Positions 1-6,868 of a stretch of DNA of 8,497 nucleotides are shown in pieces. The stretch's first letter is position 1, and every line of letters starts with the position of its first letter. The translations under genes and the position numbers were made by a program. The DNA is taken from assembly GCA_900549335.1 (NCBI GenBank), contig UROJ01000062.1:1-8497 (forward strand), written 5' to 3'. The DNA is from an uncultured Collinsella sp. Lineage in GTDB: Bacteria; Actinomycetota; Coriobacteriia; Coriobacteriales; Coriobacteriaceae. The notes under the pieces are model-generated. The model made no database searches and was not told the DNA's origin. It saw only the letters and a list, made by a program, of their open reading frames with translations.

Positions 1-4
1 CTTC

Positions 5-33
5 GGCGGCATGACCAGAAGGTCAATGCCGCC
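5..33. repeat. Hairpin with 12-bp stem and AGAA loop
   Basis: The left arm GGCGGCATGACC (5-16) pairs with GGTCAATGCCGCC (21-33) with one bulged base, around an AGAA loop (17-20). It is followed on the plus strand by TCGTTTC, too weak a T-run to call an intrinsic terminator. It may end an unseen gene to the left, or belong to the repeat cluster that follows. Confidence 0.5.
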
Positions 34-154
34 TCGTTTCAAGGCACCTTGCTCGCTCTGGCGGGCTTTCGCTGTCGTTGCCAAAACAACGGTGTTCCCT
101 TGGCTGGCTTAAAGTGGCGCTTGTACCTGTGGCGTTGCCATCGCTGCCGAAGGC

Positions 155-206
155 GGCACTTGGGGACGTTCCTTTTCTGCCGGCAGTTGGGGACATTCCT
201 TGTGCC
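155..206. repeat. Symmetric element: two TTGGGGACRTTCCTT copies around palindrome CTGCCGGCAG
   Basis: TTGGGGACGTTCCTT (160-174) and TTGGGGACATTCCTT (187-201) are direct copies 27 bases apart that differ at one base. Between them lies the perfect 10-bp palindrome CTGCCGGCAG (177-186). The outer edges GGCAC (155-159) and GTGCC (202-206) are also complementary. The layout resembles a dispersed intergenic repeat of the REP type. No transposase is visible in the window, so the link to a mobile-element family is inference. Confidence 0.6.
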
Positions 207-226
207 AGCGTTGCATCGAGTGCTTG

Positions 227-396
227 GGAAACCGCGACCCGGTTTTTGGCCGAATAGTGGGTCGCGGTTTCCGGATGGGGTGGGTTACGGAAAGTGCGAC
301 CCGGAATATTGCTCTGAAACGGGATGCGGTTTCCCTGATGCGCCTCAAACGGAAAGCGCATCCCATTCCGGAGCTCCAAAACGGGATGCGCTTTCC
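227..396. repeat. Array of three 14-18-14 inverted repeats with exact 62-bp period
   Basis: Unit 1 pairs GGAAACCGCGACCC (227-240) with GGGTCGCGGTTTCC (259-272). Unit 2 pairs GGAAAGTGCGACCC (289-302) with GGGATGCGGTTTCC (321-334), imperfectly: two mismatches and two G-T pairs. Unit 3 pairs GGAAAGCGCATCCC (351-364) with GGGATGCGCTTTCC (383-396). Every loop is 18 bases and every gap between units 16. Units 1 and 3 are perfect stems that differ at three positions with both arms changed together. The arms therefore form a strand-alternating series of six related 14-mers, as in REP/BIME mosaics. Unit 3 could serve as the 3' end structure of the phosphatase mRNA, but no strong T-run follows. Confidence 0.85.
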
Positions 397-438
397 GCGC
401 GGAAGAATTGTCGCAGCTGCGTTAAGCAGTGTCGCTCG

Positions 439-1107
439 TTACTCGCCCAGGATCAGCGCTGCGAGCTCGCCCTGGGTGTCCACCACGTAGTCGGCGCCGG
501 CGGCTTCCAGCTCTGCGCGGCCGCGGAAGCCCCAGCTGACGCCCGCGCTCTTAAGGCCGGCGTTGTGGCCGGTCAGGATATCGACATTGGAATCGCCCAC
601 ATAGAGCGTGGTTGCCGGATTGGCGCCCAGCTCCTCCATCACATGTAGCGTGACGGGTGCTTCGGGCTTGGGCGGAAACGCATCGACACGGCCCTGTACC
701 AGCGCAAAGCGCTCGGAACCAAAATACTTCTCGATAAGCGGAGCCGCCGAGACGTGGTCCTTGTTGGTGAGCACGGCAAGCTGCACGCCCGCGGCACGCA
801 GGCGGTCGAGCATCTCGATTGTGCCGGCATAGGGGGCGGTGTGGTCCTCCTTGTGCTCGCCGTAGTAAGCCCTAAACTCGGCAAGCGTCTGCTCAAACAT
901 GCGGCCGTCGCCCGCATACTCGGCAGGCATAAAGCGCTCAACCAGCTTGAGCATGCCGTTTCCCACCTTGTAGCGGTACTCGTCAACGGCAAACGTGGGC
1001 CAGCCGTGCGCCTCGCAGGTATGGTTGCCGGCGGCCGCCAGGTCCTCGAGCGTGTTGAGGATGGTGCCGTCCAGGTCAAAGATCACATGGGAAAAAGCTG
1101 CTGCCAT
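439..1107 (-). CDS. gph: HAD-family phosphatase, phosphoglycolate phosphatase-like
   Basis: A 222-aa cytosolic HAD hydrolase with all four motifs: DLDGT at residues 11-15 (nucleophile D11, acid/base D13), T114 in LTNK, K147 in PPKP and GDSNVD with D172 and D176. An alpha-helical cap of the Gph/PGP type lies between motifs I and II. The family usually dephosphorylates 2-phosphoglycolate or similar small phosphoesters, using Mg2+ and an aspartyl-phosphate intermediate. The exact substrate cannot be read from sequence. The ATG at 1107 is chosen because GGGAG sits five bases upstream and DLDGT falls close to the N terminus, as is normal. A longer start at 1185 would add a tail with no similarity. 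It lies 123 bases after hypE on the same strand; a TATTAT box in the gap may give it its own promoter. A role in hydrogenase maturation is not implied. Confidence 0.9.
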   Translation of the reverse strand: MAAAFSHVIFDLDGTILNTLEDLAAAGNHTCEAHGWPTFAVDEYRYKVGNGMLKLVERFMPAEYAGDGRMFEQTLAEFRAYYGEHKEDHTAPYAGTIEMLDRLRAAGVQLAVLTNKDHVSAAPLIEKYFGSERFALVQGRVDAFPPKPEAPVTLHVMEELGANPATTLYVGDSNVDILTGHNAGLKSAGVSWGFRGRAELEAAGADYVVDTQGELAALILGE

Positions 1108-1141
1108 AAAAACTCCCGTCATTGGGTTTAAAACGCACCCC

Positions 1142-1147
1142 ATAATA
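1142..1147 (-). promoter_or_regulatory. Possible -10 box upstream of the HAD phosphatase
   Basis: TATTAT on the minus strand lies about 35 bases before the 1107 start codon. That leaves room for a leader of roughly 28 bases with the GGGAG site. No good -35 is visible, so the gene may instead depend on read-through from hypE. Confidence 0.3.
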
Positions 1148-1230
1148 CTGGGCTTCCGCGTTGGGCGTGCTTGGAATCTGAACATCTCCAGGGGTATCAG
1201 GCCGCATCGCGCCGACCGTGTGGTTTCGCC

Positions 1231-2265
1231 CTAGCAAATTCTCGGCAGCTGCTCTCCTACGAGCATGTCGAGGATGCGGGTCGAGCCCCAGCCGGTACGT
1301 ACGCGCACGGCGGGTCGAGCGTCCGATCCAAGTGGCAGCACGCGGCCGATAATCGTGGCGTTCTCGCCGTAGCGGGCGGCGCGCATGGCGGCCAGCGCCG
1401 CATCGGCTTGTTCGGCCGGCACGACGGCAACCATCTTGCCCTCGTTTGCCACCTGCAGCACATCGTAGCCGAGCATCTCGCAGGCGGCCTGCACGTCGGG
1501 ACGCACGGGCACGGCATCCTCGTCGACCTCCATGGCAACGCCGCTGGCCTGCGCAAACTCGTTGAGCGTCGAGGCCAGGCCACCGCGCGTGGGGTCGCGG
1601 AAGCAGCGTGTGTCGGGTGCTGCGGAAAGCACATCGGCAATCAGGTGGTTGAGCGGCGCGGCATCGCTTTCGATGGTGCTCGAAAACGCCAGACCCTCGC
1701 GCTGACTCATGATGGCGATGCCGTGGTCACCCAGTGTGCCCGACACCAGGATGACGTCGCCGGGCCGGCAGTTTGCGCCGCTGAGCGCCACGCCCGCGGG
1801 TACCTCGCCCACACCGGCGGTATTGATATAGACGCCGTCGGCCCCGCCGCGCTCGACCACCTTAGTGTCGCCCGTGATTATGGACACGCCCGCTTCGTGC
1901 GCCGTTTCGGCCATCGTCTGCACAATCTGGTGGAGCTTATCCATGGGATAGCCCTCTTCGAGGATAAAGCCGCACGATAGGTAGCGCACGTTGGCGCCCG
2001 AGGTCGCGACGTCGTTGACGGTTCCGCACACGGCGAGGCGGCCGATGTTGCCACCGGGGAAGAACTGCGGTGAGACTACAAAGCTGTCGGTCGACATGGC
2101 GATGCGCCCGCTCGCGGGCAGCGCGGCGACGCCGGCGTCGTTGCCTTCGAGCAGCTCGGGCGACCCAAAGGCATCCAAAAAGACCTCATCGATGATGCGC
2201 TTCATCATCTGTCCGCCGGAGCCGTGGCCCAGCAGGACGGTGCTATCGGTAACGCTATGGGACAT
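1231..2265 (-). CDS. hypE: Hydrogenase maturation protein HypE (carbamoyl dehydratase)
   Basis: A 344-aa protein of the PurM/AIR synthase-like ATPase fold. HypE accepts a carbamoyl group from HypF on its C-terminal cysteine, then uses ATP to dehydrate the thiocarboxamide to a thiocyanate. This supplies the CN ligand for the [NiFe] active-site iron through the HypC-HypD complex. The diagnostic C terminus PRIC ends in C344, followed at once by TAG. Other family signatures are HGSGG (14-18), the D43 region (NDAGV), GTVNDVATSGA near residue 80-90 and FRDPTRGG (222-229). Length is normal for the family. The ATG at 2265 is preceded by GGAG eight bases upstream. It follows hypD after 84 bases that contain a strong hairpin and a TATAAT box, so it may be partly independently transcribed. 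Confidence 0.97.
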   Translation of the reverse strand: MSHSVTDSTVLLGHGSGGQMMKRIIDEVFLDAFGSPELLEGNDAGVAALPASGRIAMSTDSFVVSPQFFPGGNIGRLAVCGTVNDVATSGANVRYLSCGFILEEGYPMDKLHQIVQTMAETAHEAGVSIITGDTKVVERGGADGVYINTAGVGEVPAGVALSGANCRPGDVILVSGTLGDHGIAIMSQREGLAFSSTIESDAAPLNHLIADVLSAAPDTRCFRDPTRGGLASTLNEFAQASGVAMEVDEDAVPVRPDVQAACEMLGYDVLQVANEGKMVAVVPAEQADAALAAMRAARYGENATIIGRVLPLGSDARPAVRVRTGWGSTRILDMLVGEQLPRIC

Positions 2266-2290
2266 ATCGAAAACTCCAATCGTGGGTGGA

Positions 2291-2296
2291 ATTATA
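2291..2296 (-). promoter_or_regulatory. Candidate internal promoter -10 for hypE
   Basis: A perfect TATAAT on the minus strand lies 25 bases before the hypE start. Predicted initiation near 2285 would keep the GGAG ribosome site in a leader of about 20 bases. The -35 region at 2313-2320 does not match TTGACA, so it would be a weak or activator-dependent promoter, if real. Confidence 0.45.
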
Positions 2297-2320
2297 TGGG
2301 TGAGGCGCAGCGTCGACTGG

Positions 2321-2344
2321 TCCGCCGTTCGTTAGAACGGCGGA
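2321..2344 (-). repeat. Intercistronic hairpin between hypD and hypE
   Basis: TCCGCCGTTC (2321-2330) and GAACGGCGGA (2335-2344) form a perfect 10-bp stem with a 4-base loop. It starts five bases after the hypD stop codon. Neither strand has a T-run after it, so it is not a standard intrinsic terminator. It may stabilise the hypCD 3' end or mark a processing or polarity point in the operon. Confidence 0.7.
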
Positions 2345-2349
2345 ACCTA

Positions 2350-3462
2350 TTAGCCTCGGTAGCGGAAATATGCTGCGCAGCTGCCCTCGGAGCTCACCAT
2401 GCAGGGGCCGACGGGATGCTCGGGCGTACAAGCGTGGCCGAACAGGGGGCAGTCGCTCGGCGTAATGGCCCCGCGCAGCACGTCGCCGCAGCGGCACCCG
2501 CGTGGCTCGACCGTCGGCTCGATGGACACGTCAAAGCGCATGCTGGCATCAAAGTGCGAAAACTCGGGACGAATGGCGAGTCCCGAAACCGCAATCGATC
2601 CCAGCCCGCGCCACGTGGTATCGCACGGCTCAAATACCTGCTCGACCAGCTGGCGCGCCACAGGATTGCCGTCGGCATTGACGCCGCGACGGTAGGCGTT
2701 GTCGATCGCGGGTTGCCCCTCAACAACCATCTGGACCAGCATGCAGATACCCTGCAAGATGTCGACCGGCTCAAATCCCGTTACCACGCCTGGAGTCTTA
2801 AACTCGTCGACCAAAAAGCCAAAGGGGGCCAAGCCCGTGATGGTGGCGACGTGGCCCGGCAGGATAAAGCCGTCGATGGCGGTCTCGGGGTCGTTGGCGA
2901 TGGCGCGCAACGCCGGCGGCGTGGTCTTGTGGGCGCAATAGACCGAGAAGTTCAAAAGCCCGCGCGCCTCGGCCTCCAAGATGGCGGCGGCGATGGTGGG
3001 CGTCGTAGTCTCAAAGCCCACGCCCATAAAAATGACCGGGCGATCAGGGTTTTGCTCGGCAATGTCGAGCGCGTCGAGCGGGGAGTAGACGATGCGAATG
3101 TCACGCCCTGCCGCTTTTTGCGCAGCGAGCGAGGTGGATGATCCGGGCACGCGCATCATGTCGCCAAAGGTGGTGATGATGGCGCCGTCTATGTTGGCGA
3201 GCGCGATTGCGTGGTCGATGTCGCGGTTGGCGGTGACGCAGACGGGGCAGCCCGGTCCGCTCAGCAGCTTGAGCCCTGCCGGCATAATGGAGCGAAAGCC
3301 ATAGCGCCCGATGCTCACAGTATGCGTGCCGCAGACTTCCATAAGGTTGATGGCGCGGTCGCCGACAAGCTCATGAATGCGCTCGATGAGCTCGCGAGCC
3401 AGCTTGGGATCGCGGAATGCCGAGAAGTCGATACCGGAGCGCGCCGGCTGCTCGGCCGCCAC
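2350..3462 (-). CDS. hypD: Hydrogenase maturation protein HypD (Fe-S scaffold)
   Basis: A 370-aa HypD. With HypC it holds the iron atom on which the CN and CO ligands are assembled, and its [4Fe-4S] cluster and redox-active cysteines are needed for ligand transfer. Visible signatures are CGTHT with C44, GPGCPVC with C72 and C75, and GHVATITG in the central part. The C-terminal cluster has cysteines at 338, 345, 354 and 362 (CPLFGHAC to GSCAAYFRY), plus C323 and C325. Length is normal. The start is GTG, not ATG: it overlaps the hypC stop by one base (TAGTG), which points to translational coupling and matched HypC/HypD production. It ends in TAA at 2350-2352. Confidence 0.97.
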   Translation of the reverse strand: MAAEQPARSGIDFSAFRDPKLARELIERIHELVGDRAINLMEVCGTHTVSIGRYGFRSIMPAGLKLLSGPGCPVCVTANRDIDHAIALANIDGAIITTFGDMMRVPGSSTSLAAQKAAGRDIRIVYSPLDALDIAEQNPDRPVIFMGVGFETTTPTIAAAILEAEARGLLNFSVYCAHKTTPPALRAIANDPETAIDGFILPGHVATITGLAPFGFLVDEFKTPGVVTGFEPVDILQGICMLVQMVVEGQPAIDNAYRRGVNADGNPVARQLVEQVFEPCDTTWRGLGSIAVSGLAIRPEFSHFDASMRFDVSIEPTVEPRGCRCGDVLRGAITPSDCPLFGHACTPEHPVGPCMVSSEGSCAAYFRYRG

Positions 3463-3722
3463 TAGTATGCCTCGGCCGGGTTGGTGGCAAGCTGGTCTTC
3501 TTCGACCAGCTCGGACATGGCATTAACGAGCTCGAGCGTTTCTTGCGCTTCCTGCTCGTCGACAATCTGGATGCCAAAGCCGGCGTGTACGAGAATGTAG
3601 TCGCCAACCTGCGCCGTCGGCACGAGTCGCAGCGACACGGGGCGCTCGATGCCCATCATGTCGACGGTGGCCTTGAGGCCGTCGTCGCGTTTGACTACTT
3701 TACCGGGAACGGCAAGGCACAT
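3462..3722 (-). CDS. hypC: Hydrogenase maturation chaperone HypC
   Basis: An 86-aa HypC/HybG chaperone. It begins MCLAVPGKVV; after removal of Met, C2 is the conserved residue that binds HypD and the Fe(CN)2CO precursor and then the hydrogenase large-subunit precursor. The GDYILVHAGFGIQIVDEQEA segment is the family's OB-like core, and the C terminus is acidic. The ATG at 3722 is chosen because Cys must be residue 2 and AAGGGG lies just upstream; an in-frame start at 3764 would bury that Cys. It overlaps the hypD GTG by one base and lies 131 bases after hypF, in a gap with a nested inverted repeat. Confidence 0.97.
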   Translation of the reverse strand: MCLAVPGKVVKRDDGLKATVDMMGIERPVSLRLVPTAQVGDYILVHAGFGIQIVDEQEAQETLELVNAMSELVEEDQLATNPAEAY

Positions 3723-3754
3723 ATTGTTCCCCTTGTATACGCTTTGCGCTGGAT

Positions 3755-3790
3755 GAGCGCTCAATAATCCATCAGTTGATGGTAGCGCTC
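3755..3790. repeat. Nested inverted repeat in the hypF-hypC gap
   Basis: Outer arms GAGCGCT (3755-3761) and AGCGCTC (3784-3790) enclose an inner CCATCA/TGATGG stem (3769-3782). It sits about 35-65 bases upstream of hypC. No T-run follows on the minus strand, so it is more likely an mRNA-processing or regulatory structure than a terminator. The rest of this 131-base gap holds no gene I can see. Confidence 0.45.
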
Positions 3791-3853
3791 GCGGGCGCTG
3801 CGGGCAAACGCGCTACACCTGTGAGACGGCGGCTTGCGGGCTGGCCGAACAGC

Positions 3854-6325
3854 CTACTGCGATGCAACCTGCGCAAGACGAGCGCTTGCGACTGCCGCCT
3901 GACCGTAGGCGATGCAGCCGTCGTTAACGGGCACGGTTTGGGGAATCAAGACAGTGAGACCCATGCTTTTGAGCTCGCGGGTGAGGAGCTGGAGCAAAAG
4001 TCGGTTCATGAACACGCCGCCCGAGAGCGCGACGGTATCGATGCCTTCGCGCGCGCAGATTTCGCGTGCGATTCGTGCCGAAGAGCGCGCGATGGCGATA
4101 TGGAAGTCGAGCGCGAGCCTGTAGGCCGCAGTGCCGGCCCTGGTTCCCTCCAAAAGCGCCTCAATAAGCGATCTGGAGTTTAGAACATGGCAGGCGTCCG
4201 GACGGGATGATTCGGTTACGGAAAAGCCGGCTATATTGCCGGCGGGGCAGGCACTTTCACTGCTGAGCGCGCGCCAGGCGGCAGCCTCAAGCTCGATGGC
4301 GGGTTCGCCCTCGTAGGTCGCCTTGTCGCAGATGCCCAGAATCGCCGCCGCGGCATCAAAGAGACGCCCCATGCTGCTGGTACGCGGGCTGTTGATGCCG
4401 CGCTCGATCATGGTAGCTGTCACGCTGCGCGTTTGCTCGTCGAGGCTGTCCAAAAGCCGAGCGGCACCTGGGTGCTCGAGCAGGCCGAGCTCACTGAGCA
4501 GGGCAAAGGCGTTGCGGCGGGCGTCGCGCACGGAGGCCGCCCCACCGGGGAGCGCCCAAGTGCGCAAATGCGCGGCGTGCTCAAAGCCGCCAAGGCTGGC
4601 AACAAGAAACTCGCCGCCCCAAATGGTCCCATCGGTGCCGGCGCCGGTGCCGTCAAAGGCGATGCCAAGGACACGCGCGTCGGTTGTAAGCTGGCCCGCG
4701 GCGATGGCCTCGGCCATTACGCTCGCGATATGCGCATGATGGTGCTGCACCTCGACGAGCGGCAGATTGCATTTTCGCGCCTGCTCGCGCGCCCACTGGC
4801 CCGATAGATAGCTGGGGTGTAAATCGCAGGCCAAGGCGGCGGGCGCCAAGTCAAAGAGATCTTCCAAGCGCGTGCGCGCGGCGTTCCAGGCATCGAAGGT
4901 CCCGCCGTTTTCAACATCGCCGATATGCTGCGACACAAAACAGGTCGCCTCGCCGTTCGTCCCTTCACGCGTGAGCGCAATCGTGGCCTTTTGTTGTGGC
5001 CCGCAGGCGAGCACGCAGGACGGAGCGCCGTCGAGCGCCGGCAACGGCAGCGGCTGGGGTGCATATCCGCGAGCGCGGCGAACGGGCATAACGGCGCCGT
5101 TGACCACGCGCACCACGGAATCGTCATAGCGCGAGAGAATCGCTCGATCGTTGCCGAGCAGCGCGTCGGCAATGCCGGCGGCAACGAGGCGCTCCCAGGC
5201 AAGATCGTCATCGGTCTCGATGGGTTCTTCGCTCAGGTTTCCGCTGGTCATGACGAGCGCGTGCATACCGCAGGCTTCTGCCGCGGCGAGCAACAGATGC
5301 TGAAGCGGCGTATAGGGGAGCATGACGCCGAGCTCGGGCAGGTCGCGCGCGACGGACGGTGCGAGTACGAGGGCGTCGGAAGAATCGCCGTCGTTCCCGC
5401 AAACAGCCCGCCGGCGCAGCAGCACGATGGGGCGGATACTGCCGGCGAGCAGATCGCGTTCAGCATCGTCGATATGGCACAGGCGCCCGGCATCGGCAAG
5501 ACTGCGCACCATGACGGCAAGCGGCTTATTGCTGCGACGCTTGCGACGGCGCAGCTCGGCCACCGCCTGCTCGTTGGCAGCGTCACAGGATAGATGGAAT
5601 CCGCCCAGGCCCTTGATGGCGACGATGCCACCGCTGGCCAGCAGCTCAACGCAGCGCTCGATGATAGCGTCGCTGGCCTCGCGTGTGGTGCCGACGGCCG
5701 GTGTCGCGGACGAATTCCCGCACGCATCGCTGTTTACAGCCTCGCGCCACGTAATATGCGGCCCGCAATCAAAGCAGGCATCGGGTTGCGCGTGAAAACG
5801 CCGGTCGAGTGGGTCGGCATACTCCGCGGCACACTTGGGACACATGGGGAAACGGTCCATCGATGTGGCCGCTCGGTCATAAGGCAGCGATCGGATGATG
5901 GTAAAGCGTGGGCCGCAGTTGGTGCAGTTGATAAAGGGGTAGTGATAGCGTCGGTCGGCGGGATCGAACAACTCGCGCAGACAATCGTCGCAGGTGGCGA
6001 TATCGGGCGAGACGAGCGTCGTGTGCGCGGTCTGGTCCTGCGACGCCACAATGTGAAAGCCCTGCTCATCGGCAGTGCTCCAGCCGCCAGGCTCCAAATC
6101 CGCAATATCGACTCGCTCAACGCGGGCCGCCGCGGGCGCATGCTCAGAAAGTGCGGCAACAAAAGCATCGAGCGCATCGGCCGGAGCGTGCGCCTCGATA
6201 TGCACGCCGTCGCCCGCGTTGAGCACCCAGCCGCAAATGCCGTGCGCCATGGCCTCGCGATACACAAACGGTCGCATGCCAACGCCCTGCACAATGCCCG
6301 TTACATGGATATGCGCATGTCGCAT
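3854..6325 (-). CDS. hypF: Carbamoyltransferase HypF
   Basis: An 823-aa multidomain HypF. It hydrolyses carbamoyl phosphate, forms carbamoyl-AMP and loads the carbamoyl group on HypE. Domains in order: acylphosphatase (about 1-92) with VQGVGMRPFV at 12-21 and R18/N36; two Cys4 zinc fingers (C112, C115, C134, C137 and C162, C165, C184, C187) in the canonical CxxC-x18-CxxC-x24-CxxC-x18-CxxC spacing; a YrdC-like adenylation domain starting near KGLGGFHL (238-245); and a Kae1-like carbamoyltransferase domain with HHHAH at 528-532, FDGTGAGTDGTIWGGE and LSGGVFMN. It is somewhat longer than the E. coli protein (about 750 aa). The ATG at 6325 is preceded by AAGGAGG; a longer start at 6388 would overlap nikR and lacks that site. 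It begins 29 bases after nikR, in the same operon. Confidence 0.97.
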   Translation of the reverse strand: MRHAHIHVTGIVQGVGMRPFVYREAMAHGICGWVLNAGDGVHIEAHAPADALDAFVAALSEHAPAAARVERVDIADLEPGGWSTADEQGFHIVASQDQTAHTTLVSPDIATCDDCLRELFDPADRRYHYPFINCTNCGPRFTIIRSLPYDRAATSMDRFPMCPKCAAEYADPLDRRFHAQPDACFDCGPHITWREAVNSDACGNSSATPAVGTTREASDAIIERCVELLASGGIVAIKGLGGFHLSCDAANEQAVAELRRRKRRSNKPLAVMVRSLADAGRLCHIDDAERDLLAGSIRPIVLLRRRAVCGNDGDSSDALVLAPSVARDLPELGVMLPYTPLQHLLLAAAEACGMHALVMTSGNLSEEPIETDDDLAWERLVAAGIADALLGNDRAILSRYDDSVVRVVNGAVMPVRRARGYAPQPLPLPALDGAPSCVLACGPQQKATIALTREGTNGEATCFVSQHIGDVENGGTFDAWNAARTRLEDLFDLAPAALACDLHPSYLSGQWAREQARKCNLPLVEVQHHHAHIASVMAEAIAAGQLTTDARVLGIAFDGTGAGTDGTIWGGEFLVASLGGFEHAAHLRTWALPGGAASVRDARRNAFALLSELGLLEHPGAARLLDSLDEQTRSVTATMIERGINSPRTSSMGRLFDAAAAILGICDKATYEGEPAIELEAAAWRALSSESACPAGNIAGFSVTESSRPDACHVLNSRSLIEALLEGTRAGTAAYRLALDFHIAIARSSARIAREICAREGIDTVALSGGVFMNRLLLQLLTRELKSMGLTVLIPQTVPVNDGCIAYGQAAVASARLAQVASQ

Positions 6326-6354
6326 GCGACCCTCCTTCGTTGAAATGTGTGCTG

Positions 6355-6867
6355 TTACAGCCCCAGGCTCTGCTTGGTGGCGGCGCACGTGAGCTCGCCG
6401 TGCTTAACGCCGCGCAGGCCCAGCAGGCGGTCGGCTAGTTCGTAGACGCGCTCGCCGCGACCCTTGAGTGCCAGGATTTCCAAGCAGTTGTGGTGATCCA
6501 AATGCACGTGCATCGTCGATACGATCTCGTCGGTGTAGTCGTGCTGCACCTCGTCCAGGCGGCGCGTCAGATCGCCGGTGTGATGGTCGTAGATCATGGT
6601 GAGCGACCCGATAACGTGCTCATCGGGCGTGCGCATCTGCTCTTTGGCGATTGAGGCGCGAATCAAATCGCGCACGGCCTCGGAGCGGTTGGCCACGTCG
6701 CCGCGGCGCCCGATCTGCTCGTCAAAACGGCGCAGCAGGTCGTCGGGTGCGGTAACCGAAAAACGGACCAGCTCGGAGCCGGAGCCACTACAGTGGCAGC
6801 CCGCGTCACCGTCCGCCCCGTGCGGATGCTCGTGCTCGTACCCGCAGCAGTGCTCGTGTTCGGCCAC
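6355..6867 (-). CDS. nikR: Nickel-responsive regulator NikR with His/Cys-rich N-terminal tail
   Basis: A 170-aa ribbon-helix-helix regulator. Residues about 33-75 are the DNA-binding domain (beta strand RFSVT, then NRSEAVRDLIR). Residues about 84-164 are the ACT-like nickel-binding domain. The four high-affinity Ni ligands H109, H120, H122 and C128 have the same spacing as E. coli H76, H87, H89 and C95, so nickel sensing should be intact. The family binds palindromic operators when Ni-loaded and usually represses nickel uptake or nickel-enzyme genes. The odd part is residues 1-31, with six His and four Cys, absent from E. coli NikR (133 aa). The start is GTG, one base after the upstream TAA. 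No internal ATG, GTG or TTG precedes the core, so the tail is probably translated. Initiation is probably by coupling to the upstream gene, as no clear ribosome site is seen. Confidence 0.93.
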   Translation of the reverse strand: MAEHEHCCGYEHEHPHGADGDAGCHCSGSGSELVRFSVTAPDDLLRRFDEQIGRRGDVANRSEAVRDLIRASIAKEQMRTPDEHVIGSLTMIYDHHTGDLTRRLDEVQHDYTDEIVSTMHVHLDHHNCLEILALKGRGERVYELADRLLGLRGVKHGELTCAATKQSLGL

Positions 6868-6868
6868 C

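Larger units (their letters stand above)
1..438. other. Gene-free repeat-rich region downstream of the HAD phosphatase
   Basis: I see no convincing gene here. Several frames are open, but they run straight through the repeats and have no ribosome binding site or family resemblance. In order the region holds a hairpin (5-33), a two-copy direct-repeat element around a palindrome (155-206), three regularly spaced inverted repeats (227-396) and a short palindrome CGCAGCTGCG at 412-421. The phosphatase gene reads toward this region from the right, so its mRNA 3' end probably lies within it. A frame open from base 2 to the TAA at 110-112 could be the tail of a plus-strand gene, but nothing supports that. 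Confidence 0.6.

Noticed and set aside
2..112. Open frame from the left edge ending at TAA 110-112, a possible C terminus of an upstream gene
   Set aside because: Only about 36 codons are visible, with no recognisable motif, and the stretch contains a hairpin; not enough to call a gene.
23..379. 118-codon minus-strand frame across the repeat array
   Set aside because: The peptide repeats RFP-type blocks dictated by the 62-bp array and there is no ribosome site or family match.
227..396. CRISPR array
   Set aside because: Repeats are 14 bases and alternate in strand, spacers are 16-18 bases, and no cas gene is present.
49..648. 199-codon plus-strand frame through the left region
   Set aside because: It runs through all the repeats and into the phosphatase gene antisense; the low-complexity Cys/Arg-rich peptide is a by-product of the repeats.
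1171..1980. 269-codon open frame on the plus strand
   Set aside because: It lies wholly opposite hypE and the gap beside it; long antisense frames are expected in GC-rich coding DNA, and the peptide resembles no family.
2224..3141. 305-codon open frame on the plus strand
   Set aside because: It is antisense to hypD and the start of hypE, which have complete family motifs on the minus strand.
6326..6388. Upstream start for hypF at 6388
   Set aside because: It would overlap nikR and put 21 unrelated residues before the acylphosphatase domain, whereas AAGGAGG lies just before 6325.
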